From Cryptosporangium phraense (GTDB lineage Bacteria > Actinomycetota > Actinomycetes > Mycobacteriales > Cryptosporangiaceae), in the NCBI RefSeq assembly GCF_006912135.1, contig NZ_VIRS01000002.1, forward strand, positions 248,001 to 312,000: a stretch of DNA of 64,000 nucleotides, read 5' to 3'. Below are positions 58,121 to 64,000 of the stretch, one piece after another; position 1 is the stretch's first letter, and each line of letters opens with the position of its first letter. The notes under the pieces were generated by a model that worked only from the letters and a program-made list of their open reading frames with translations, was not told where the DNA came from and did not search any database. Both the position numbers and the translations under genes were made by a program.

Positions 58121-59512
58121 CTACGTCACCCCCCGCAACGGTAGCTCCCGTCCCACCGCCGAGAAAGCCGCCGCCAACCGCTCCACTGCCGAAGACAACG
58201 TCAACGAATCCAGCGTGTACGGCAACCGCACGAACCGTTCGAAAGCCCCGTCCACCCCGAACCGAGGCCCAGCCGCCAACGCCACCCCGTGACGCTCCGC
58301 CGCGATGGCCAACGCCGACGACACCGGCGCGCCCAGATCCACCCAGAACCCCAACCCACCCGCCGGCTCGTTCACCCCCCACTCCGGCAACTGCGACGCC
58401 ACCAGCGACCGCAACTCGGCCCGCGATGAGAGCAACGCCGTTCGGCGCACCGCGGCCACCGCCGACGTCTGCGGCACCAGTTCCGCGGCCATCAGCTGCT
58501 CCAGGATCGGGCTCGACAGGTCGAGAGACGCCCGCGCCGAGGCCACCCGCCGGATCAGCCCCGGCGTCCCGCGCAGCCAGCCGATCCGCAGCCCGCCCCA
58601 GAACATCTTGGTCGACCCGGTGACCAGCACCGAGTCCGAGTACACCGGCGACACCGGTCCGCCGTCCAGCCACAGCTCGGCCACGGTCTCGTCGAAAACC
58701 AGCGTCGTACCGGCCCGTGCGGCCAGCGCGACGACCGCGGCGCGATCGTCGGCCGACATGGCGAAGCCCGAGGGGTTCTGGAAGTCCGGCATCAGGTACA
58801 CCAGCGACGGCGCCACCTGCCGGATCGTCGCCGCCAGCATCTCCAGGTCCCAGCCGTCCGGCCCGAACGACACCGGCACCGGACGGCACCCGGCGCCCCG
58901 GATCGCCTCCAACGCGTTCGGGTACGTCGGGTGCTCCACCACGACCCGATCACCCGGCACGGTCAGCGCCCGCAACGTCAACGCGAACGCGTGCTGGGCG
59001 CCACCCGTCACCAGAACCTGGTCCGGAGAGGAAACAGCACCCCGCGCCGAAAATCGAGCCGCCACCGCTTCCCGCAACACCAGCAACCCCAACGGGTCGT
59101 ACCCGTGCGTCGGCAGGAACCGGGTCAGCTGAGTGACCGCGGACTCGGCCGCGGCGTGCAGGAACTCCTCCGGCGCGGCCGGTGCGGCGTGGGCCAGGTC
59201 GATCAGATCGTCGTCGTCGAGCGTCGCGACCGGCCCGGCCGCGGACACGCCCCCGGCCGGCAGGTCGGTCCACGTCCCCGCGCCCTGCCTGCTGATCAGG
59301 AACCCCGACGACCGCAGCTGCGCGTACGCGCCCGCGACCGTGGTCCGCGACACCCCGAGCGCGTCTGCCAGATCCCGCTCCGCGGGAATGCGGGTGTGCA
59401 GCGGCACCCGCCCGTCGAGAATCAGCAGACGGAGCCGGTCGGCCAGCCCCGAGTAGGCCGTCGACCGCGTCCGCCAGTCGCCCAGCAGCCGGACGAGGTG
59501 CGGGCCATTCAT
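58121..59512 (-). CDS. MocR-type GntR/aminotransferase regulator (YczR/PdxR group)
   Basis: This 463-residue regulator has a GntR winged helix (about 20-85: YSGLADRLRLLILDGRVPLH, AERDLADALGVSRTTVAGAY) joined to a fold-I aminotransferase-like domain. The PLP-binding region is LVTGSTKMFWGGLRIGWLRG, where the Lys follows Ser-Thr as usual. Its N-terminal marks and divergent neighbour YczE identify it as the YczR type, which uses PLP as an effector rather than for catalysis. ATG 59512 was chosen, with GTG 59530 possible. It probably regulates the divergent yczE through the intergenic repeats. Confidence 0.88.
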   Translation of the reverse strand: MNGPHLVRLLGDWRTRSTAYSGLADRLRLLILDGRVPLHTRIPAERDLADALGVSRTTVAGAYAQLRSSGFLISRQGAGTWTDLPAGGVSAAGPVATLDDDDLIDLAHAAPAAPEEFLHAAAESAVTQLTRFLPTHGYDPLGLLVLREAVAARFSARGAVSSPDQVLVTGGAQHAFALTLRALTVPGDRVVVEHPTYPNALEAIRGAGCRPVPVSFGPDGWDLEMLAATIRQVAPSLVYLMPDFQNPSGFAMSADDRAAVVALAARAGTTLVFDETVAELWLDGGPVSPVYSDSVLVTGSTKMFWGGLRIGWLRGTPGLIRRVASARASLDLSSPILEQLMAAELVPQTSAVAAVRRTALLSSRAELRSLVASQLPEWGVNEPAGGLGFWVDLGAPVSSALAIAAERHGVALAAGPRFGVDGAFERFVRLPYTLDSLTLSSAVERLAAAFSAVGRELPLRGVT

Positions 59513-59537
59513 CCGCCGATCGGTAGGCACCAGTCCA

Positions 59538-59575
59538 CTATCCCCGAATTGGCTATTGGATAGAAGGCCAATCCG
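59538..59575. promoter_or_regulatory. MocR operator region
   Basis: The short AT-rich gap between the divergent genes holds CTATCC (59538-59543) and its complement GGATAG (59558-59563). It also holds ATTGGCTATTGGATAG, which has two TTGG-T-A repeats, and GGCCAAT at 59567-59573. Repeats of CTATCC/TTGG type are known targets of MocR proteins of the YczR group. Confidence 0.6.
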
Positions 59576-59590
59576 GGAGAACGTAGGGCC

Positions 59591-60235
59591 ATGCTTCCGC
59601 CCGATCACCGGCTCCGCCGGCTCGTCCAGCTGTATGTCGGACTGGCCCTCTACGGCTTCTCGATGGCCCTGATGATCCGCGCCAACCTCGGCCTGGACCC
59701 CTGGGACGCCTTCCACCAGGGCATCGCCGAGCACGTCCCGTGGAGCTTCGGCACGGTGACGATCGTCGTCGGCGCCGCGGTACTGCTGCTCTGGATCCCG
59801 CTGCGGCAGCGCCCGGGCTTGGGCACGATCAGCAACGTCGTGGTGATCGGCGTGGCGGTCGACGCCTCCCTCTGGTTGCTCCCGACGATGACGTGGACGC
59901 CCGGCCGCTGGACGTTCCTGGTCGCCGGAATCCTCCTGAACGGCGTCGCCGGAGGCTGCTACATCGGCGCCGGTCTCGGCCCCGGGCCACGCGACGGGCT
60001 GATGACCGGTCTGGTCGCCAAGACCGGCGGCTCCATCCGGCTGATCCGCACCGGCATCGAGCTGACCGTGCTGGCGATCGGCTTCCTGCTCGGCGGCAGC
60101 GTCGGCATCGGCACGATCGCCTACGCGCTGTTCATCGGCCCGGTCGTACACGTGACGCTTCCGTTACTCACCGTATCGTCCAACCCGGAAACCACCAGGA
60201 CGGCCGATGACGGCGGGTTACCCGCGGCGGCCTAG
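59591..60235 (+). CDS. yczE: YczE family membrane protein
   Basis: This 214-residue protein of five or six spans has the YczE marks: LYVGLALYGFSMALMIRANLG, DPWDAFHQGIAEHVPWSFGT, then GCYIGAGLGPGPRDGLMTGL and IRLIRTGIELTVLAIGFLLG. YczE-like proteins are paired with YczR regulators across actinobacteria and bacilli, but their transport substrate is unknown; links to PLP or vitamin B6 metabolism have been proposed from the regulator. It starts 79 bp from the divergent regulator. Confidence 0.88.
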   Translation: MLPPDHRLRRLVQLYVGLALYGFSMALMIRANLGLDPWDAFHQGIAEHVPWSFGTVTIVVGAAVLLLWIPLRQRPGLGTISNVVVIGVAVDASLWLLPTMTWTPGRWTFLVAGILLNGVAGGCYIGAGLGPGPRDGLMTGLVAKTGGSIRLIRTGIELTVLAIGFLLGGSVGIGTIAYALFIGPVVHVTLPLLTVSSNPETTRTADDGGLPAAA

Positions 60236-60246
60236 GCTCTCCAACC

Positions 60247-61383
60247 ATGACCGCTTTCGAGACGCTCGCGATCCACGCCGGGCAGGAACCCGACCCGACG
60301 ACCGGAGCCGTCGTCCCTCCGCTGCACCTGTCGTCGACGTTCAAGCAGGACGGGGTCGGCGGCCTGCGCGGCGGCTACGAGTACGCGCGGAGCGGCAACC
60401 CGACCCGCACGGCGCTGGAGGAATGCCTCGCGGCTCTCGAGGGCGGTTCGCACGCGTTCGCGTTCGCGTCCGGTCTGGCGGCGGAAGACACGCTGCTGCG
60501 CAGCGTCGCCCGGCCCGGCGCGCACGTCGTGCTGCCGAACGACGCCTACGGCGGCAGCTACCGCCTGATCGCGGGTGTGCTGTCGAACTGGGGCATCAGC
60601 CACACGAGCGCCGACCTCAGCGATCCGGACGCCGTCCGCGCGGCGATCCGCCCGGAAACGGCGGTCGTCTGGTGCGAGACGCCGACGAACCCGCTGCTCG
60701 GCATCGCCGACATCGCCGCGCTGGCCGGTATCGCCCACGACGCGGGCGCGCTGCTCGTCGTCGACAACACGTTCGCCTCGCCGTACCTGCAGCAGCCGCT
60801 GACGCTCGGCGCGGACGCGGTCGTCCACTCGACCACGAAGTACCTCGGCGGCCACTCGGACGTCGTCGGCGGGGCCTTGATCGTCAACGATCAGGAGCTG
60901 GCCGAGAAGGTGAAGTACCACCAGAACGCGGTCGGCGCGGTCGCCGGACCGTTCGACTCCTGGCTCACCCTCCGGGGCATCAAGACGCTCGCCGTCCGCA
61001 TGGAGCAGCACTGCACGAACGCCGAGCGCATCGTCGAGGTCCTCACCAGCCACCGGGCGGTCACCACCGTGCGCTACCCGGGCCTGCCCGAGCACCCCGG
61101 CCACGAGACCGCGGCCAAGCAGATGCGCCGCTTCGGCGGCATGATCGCGCTCCAGCTCGGTGGTGGGCTCGAGCATGCGCTGGCCGTCGTCGCCAAGACG
61201 CAGATCTTCACGCTGGCCGAGTCGCTCGGTGGGGTCGAGTCGCTGATCGAGCACCCGGGCCAGATGACCCACCAGAGCGTGGCCGGCTCGCCGCTCGAGG
61301 TCCCGGAGGACCTGATCCGCCTCTCGGTCGGCATCGAGAACGTCGACGACCTGATCGGTGACCTGCTCCAGGCCCTGGGATGA
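60247..61383 (+). CDS. metB: Cystathionine gamma-synthase/lyase family protein
   Basis: This 378-residue PLP-dependent trans-sulfuration enzyme has YEYARSGNPTRTALEECLAA, VWCETPTNPLLGIADIAAL, DNTFASPYLQQPL, the PLP Lys in VVHSTTKYLGGHSDVVGG and SLGGVESLIEHPGQMTHQSV. MetB makes cystathionine from O-succinyl-homoserine and cysteine, while gamma-lyases run it in reverse; the sequence alone does not decide firmly, but the actinobacterial group with this wording is mostly annotated MetB. It overlaps the amidase start by 4 nt. Confidence 0.88.
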   Translation: MTAFETLAIHAGQEPDPTTGAVVPPLHLSSTFKQDGVGGLRGGYEYARSGNPTRTALEECLAALEGGSHAFAFASGLAAEDTLLRSVARPGAHVVLPNDAYGGSYRLIAGVLSNWGISHTSADLSDPDAVRAAIRPETAVVWCETPTNPLLGIADIAALAGIAHDAGALLVVDNTFASPYLQQPLTLGADAVVHSTTKYLGGHSDVVGGALIVNDQELAEKVKYHQNAVGAVAGPFDSWLTLRGIKTLAVRMEQHCTNAERIVEVLTSHRAVTTVRYPGLPEHPGHETAAKQMRRFGGMIALQLGGGLEHALAVVAKTQIFTLAESLGGVESLIEHPGQMTHQSVAGSPLEVPEDLIRLSVGIENVDDLIGDLLQALG

Positions 61384-62738
61384 CCGACTCGTCCGCCGGG
61401 CCCGGCGTCGGCTCGACCGCCGTCGAGATCGCCGCGGCCGTCCGCGAGGGCCGCACCACGGCCCGGGAGGTCGTCGAACAGCACCTCGCCCACATCGACC
61501 GCGTCGACCCGACCTACGGCGCCTTCCGCCGCGTCCGCGCGGCGGAGGCGCTCGCCGAGGCCGACGAGGTCGACCGGCGCGCGGACAAGGGCCCGCTGGC
61601 CGGGGTCCCGGTCGCGATCAAGGACCATGTGGACGTCACCGGAGAAGTCCGGGCCGACGGATCGCTCGCCACCTCCCGCGAACCGGCGCGCGAAGACCAC
61701 CCGCTGGTCGCGCGCTGGCGCGCGGCCGGGGCGGTCGTCGTCGGGCTCACCCGGGTGCCCGAACTGTGCATCTTCCCGACCAGCGACGACCCCGAGGGCA
61801 TCGCCCGCACCCCGTGGGACACCCGCTACAGCGCGGGCGGCTCGTCCGGCGGTGCGGCCGCGGCGGTGTCGGCCCGGATGGTGCCGCTGGCCCACGGCAG
61901 CGACGGCATGGGATCGATCCGCATCCCGGCCGCGTGCTGCGGGCTGCTCGGCCTCAAGCCGGGTCCGGGGGTCACCCCGCACGTCGACGGCGAGGGCTGG
62001 CTCGGCCTGTCCGAACACGGCGTGCTGGGCACGACGATCGACGACGTGGCACTCGGGCTCGGCGCGATGGCCGACCGGCCGATCACCGTGCAGCGCCCGG
62101 AGAAGCTGACGATCGCGGTCTCGTCACGCAGCCCGGTCGTGTTCGCCCAGCCCGACGCCGAGACCGTGCGGGCGCTGCACCGGGTCGGACGCGCGCTCGC
62201 CGTGGCCGGGCACGACACGGTGGGCCGGGGTCCCCGGATCCCGGTCACGTTGCAGACGCTCGCCGGCGCCTACTGGACCGGCGCCGCCGCGTCCGACGTC
62301 CCCGCGAACCTCGACGAGACGAAGCTCCAGGCGCGCACGCGCACGCACGTCGCGGTGGGCCGGAAGGCCCTACGGGCCGGACTCGTCGACGAGAACGCCC
62401 GCGACCGGTGGCGTCAGCGCGCCGTTGCGTTCTTCGAGGACGTCGACGTGCTGGTCACGCCGGTGCTGGCGCGCGCACCGCTGGACGCGCTGGCCTGGTC
62501 GACGAAGTCGTGGTGGGCGAACGCGCAGCTCTCGAGCCGGCTCGCGCCCTTCCCGGGGCTGTGGAATCTGGCCGGACTACCCGCGCTCGCCGTGCCGGCC
62601 GGCGTCCGTAGTGATGGTCTTCCGGGGTCGGTGCAGCTGGTCGGGCCACCCGGCAGCGAAGGGTTGCTGCTCGGCGTAGCCGCGCAGCTGGCGGAGGCGC
62701 TGCCGTGGCCGCGCCATCCGGAGCTCAGCCCTAACTGA
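61380..62738 (+). CDS. Amidase
   Basis: This 452-residue amidase-signature enzyme has the Ser-cisSer-Lys triad: Lys in [11 protein letters not shown], cis-Ser and nucleophile Ser in [14 protein letters not shown] and [20 protein letters not shown]. One Gly of the usual GSDGGGS is Met here. C-terminal [20 protein letters not shown] closes the fold. The substrate is unknown. It is translationally coupled to metB. The 3' end overlaps the convergent membrane protein gene by 8 bp. Confidence 0.9.
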   Translation: MTDSSAGPGVGSTAVEIAAAVREGRTTAREVVEQHLAHIDRVDPTYGAFRRVRAAEALAEADEVDRRADKGPLAGVPVAIKDHVDVTGEVRADGSLATSREPAREDHPLVARWRAAGAVVVGLTRVPELCIFPTSDDPEGIARTPWDTRYSAGGSSGGAAAAVSARMVPLAHGSDGMGSIRIPAACCGLLGLKPGPGVTPHVDGEGWLGLSEHGVLGTTIDDVALGLGAMADRPITVQRPEKLTIAVSSRSPVVFAQPDAETVRALHRVGRALAVAGHDTVGRGPRIPVTLQTLAGAYWTGAAASDVPANLDETKLQARTRTHVAVGRKALRAGLVDENARDRWRQRAVAFFEDVDVLVTPVLARAPLDALAWSTKSWWANAQLSSRLAPFPGLWNLAGLPALAVPAGVRSDGLPGSVQLVGPPGSEGLLLGVAAQLAEALPWPRHPELSPN

Positions 62739-63294
62739 ACGGGCGGGTCACCATGAAGATGACGATGATCAGCAGGAGCAGGGCGACGATGCCGCTGGAG
62801 GCCGCGACCCGGCCGTAGGTCGCGTCGAGCTTCCGGCGCGCCTCGACGTCGATCGTCGCGGTGTCGGTACCGGCCGGCTCGAGCGGCTCCGGGGTGGCCG
62901 GGTTCGTCGGGTCGGTGACGTCCGGGAGCGTGGGCGCGGTGAGCGGGGTCGCGGGCACCGAGGTGCTGGCGTCCAGCAGCCGGGCCGCAGCGGTCAGACC
63001 GGGAGCGACGACCGCGATGCCGAGCAGCAGCGCGATGACGTAGAGCGTGGTCGAGATGACGATCCAGGTGTCGCCGTAGGACCACTTGTCGCTGCCGACC
63101 GCGGTGAGGATGAAGCCGAGCGCGGCGACGATCAGCGACAGCAGCGTGTACAGCGTGGTCGTACGGGCGGCCTCGTGGACGCCCCGGGCATCGTGCCGAC
63201 GAATCGCCCGCATGCCCATCATCGGGGCGATGACCATCGGCCCGATCAGGAAGACCGCGGCGATCACGTGCAGCGTCAACACGAACTTCGTCAT
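62731..63294 (-). CDS. DUF2269-like membrane protein
   Basis: This 187-residue protein of four spans has the start MTKFVLTLHVIAAVFLIGPM. A second span is near 42-62, a third near 75-97 (VISTTLYVIALLLGIAVVAP) and a last at the C-terminus ([17 protein letters not shown]). A Thr/Pro-rich cytoplasmic or external insert lies between spans three and four. The pattern matches the DUF2269 group of predicted integral membrane proteins. The function is unknown. ATG 63294 begins the first span. Confidence 0.75.
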   Translation of the reverse strand: MTKFVLTLHVIAAVFLIGPMVIAPMMGMRAIRRHDARGVHEAARTTTLYTLLSLIVAALGFILTAVGSDKWSYGDTWIVISTTLYVIALLLGIAVVAPGLTAAARLLDASTSVPATPLTAPTLPDVTDPTNPATPEPLEPAGTDTATIDVEARRKLDATYGRVAASSGIVALLLLIIVIFMVTRPFS

Positions 63295-63420
63295 GGCCGA
63301 CACCGTACCCACGTCCGGTAGTCGTAAAGCGTGTGGCGGGCCCGGTGAATTCTCCCGACGGAAGGTACTCGCCGGTATTACTGTGAGCGCCGTTCACTCA
63401 CGACCCCGGAGGGGCGATCG

Positions 63421-63945
63421 ATGCGTGCCGCACCGCCGCCGCCCGAGCTGACGAGCCGTCCGAGCCGGAGCCAGGAACGGCGGCTGCGAAGACGTCGTCG
63501 CCGGGTCGCGCTCTACAGCGGGTTCGCGGTCGTGGCCGCGCTGGTCGTCTGCGCGGTCACGGTCGTGTTCTTCTACCGCACCGGCACGGAGGGGCCGCCC
63601 ACCCCGCGGGCCGCCGCCGACCAGATGCTGCGCAGCATGGGCGAGAACAGCATCAACGAGTTCGAGGGCTCGCTGTGCGAGGCCAAGAGGAGCCAGGCCG
63701 GCGCGATCCTGCGTGAGTTCAACAGCGGGCTGGTGCAGTACGGCCAGACGCTCGACGGCATCACCTGGCGCGTCACCAAACAGACGCCGGTGAGCCGGGA
63801 CGAGGTCTCGCTCGACGTCGACGTCACGCTCGTCACCCTGGAGAAGGGGACGAAGAAACGGGAGAACCGACCGTTCCCGATGCGCCTGCAGACGCTGCAG
63901 GACCGCGGCTGGTACGTCTGCAACATCGAGATCTTGACGTTGTAG
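63421..63945 (+). CDS. Membrane-anchored Rv0361-like protein
   Basis: This 174-residue protein has a basic N-terminus (ERRLRRRRRRVALYSG), one span (about 31-55) and an external domain with the fold of small NTF2-like lipoprotein/Rv0361-type proteins: PRAAADQMLRSMGENSINEF, Cys in GSLCEAKR and the ending LQDRGWYVCNIEI. Two Cys may pair. The role is unknown, with a cell-envelope location predicted. ATG 63421 follows GGAGGGGCG in the sequence immediately upstream. Confidence 0.75.
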   Translation: MRAAPPPPELTSRPSRSQERRLRRRRRRVALYSGFAVVAALVVCAVTVVFFYRTGTEGPPTPRAAADQMLRSMGENSINEFEGSLCEAKRSQAGAILREFNSGLVQYGQTLDGITWRVTKQTPVSRDEVSLDVDVTLVTLEKGTKKRENRPFPMRLQTLQDRGWYVCNIEILTL

Positions 63946-63947
63946 GC

Positions 63948-64000
63948 ATCACGCTGCGGCCGGGAACGCTCTACGGCGCGCTCGACCGGCTGACCGACGA
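63948..64000 (+). pseudogene. PadR-like winged-helix fragment at the window edge
   Basis: In the frame from 63948 the sequence reads ITLRPGTLYGALDRLTD, the recognition-helix block of PadR-family regulators. The upstream 40 residues of a PadR domain are absent: the reading frame before it overlaps the end of the preceding gene, with no start codon in range. The gene is therefore truncated at its 5' end, and its 3' end is outside the window. Confidence 0.45.

Overview
The window comes from a very GC-rich actinobacterial chromosome. The evidence is the near-total G/C at third codon positions, frequent GTG starts, many 4-nt start/stop overlaps, DUF3499 and Trm112-type small proteins, IdeR-type iron boxes, a SigE-family sigma factor, a Pmt-type protein mannosyltransferase and a standalone SepF domain. 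A mycelial or rare actinomycete (Micromonosporales, Frankiales or Cryptosporangiales-like) fits best. The genus cannot be fixed from the sequence alone. No rRNA, tRNA, CRISPR array or recombinase gene was seen.

Layout. 1-6611: a partial membrane protein, a zincin-like protein, then a tight mannose-phosphate operon (DUF3499, phosphomannomutase manB, Trm112-like, SIS-type sugar-phosphate isomerase, cation efflux, manA). 6963-11309: a 1448-residue protein with a sigma-factor-like N-terminus, a huge Ala/Gly repeat region, one membrane span and a Pro/Ser/Thr tail. 11494-18239: MerR regulator, adenosylhomocysteinase ahcY, two tandem DUF2142 membrane proteins and a second, archaeal/Thermotoga-type adenosylhomocysteinase, ending in a decayed IS481-family transposase. 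18757-22306: ferrous/ferric iron uptake system efeUOB behind tandem iron boxes. 22279-40572: ordinary accessory genes (RDD, pentapeptide repeat, aminoglycoside phosphotransferase fold, glucosylglycerate-hydrolase-like GH63 enzyme, two CBS-domain CNNM/HlyC proteins, sortase plus DUF4142 protein, protein mannosyltransferase, several regulator/enzyme pairs). 40573-50329: SDR/TetR/flavin monooxygenase, metal efflux pair, SepF, SigE sigma plus membrane partner, ArsR/SRPBCC, aldo-keto reductase/MerR, a DR-rich coiled-coil protein.

50794-57465 is the most unusual part. The full-length methionine sulfoxide reductase gene msrA (57327-58022, minus strand) is followed downstream by three further copies of its 3' end plus terminator (52858-53049, 53874-54057, 56331-56518). 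All four copies lose homology at the same nucleotide, inside the codons for the NYHQQ motif. Between the copies lie small unrelated gene sets: an RHH/Doc toxin-antitoxin pair, a four-gene operon with two paralogous unknown proteins and a STAS domain, and a decayed VapBC pair. This is the pattern left by serial site-specific insertion of small elements into the 3' end of msrA, each insertion rebuilding the gene with an imported tail. No integrase is present.

58121-63945 returns to core-like genes: a MocR regulator divergent from YczE, cystathionine gamma-synthase, an amidase and membrane proteins. A PadR-like fragment is cut by the window edge. Sulfur amino-acid metabolism recurs across the window (ahcY twice, metB, msrA), but the genes are not in one operon.
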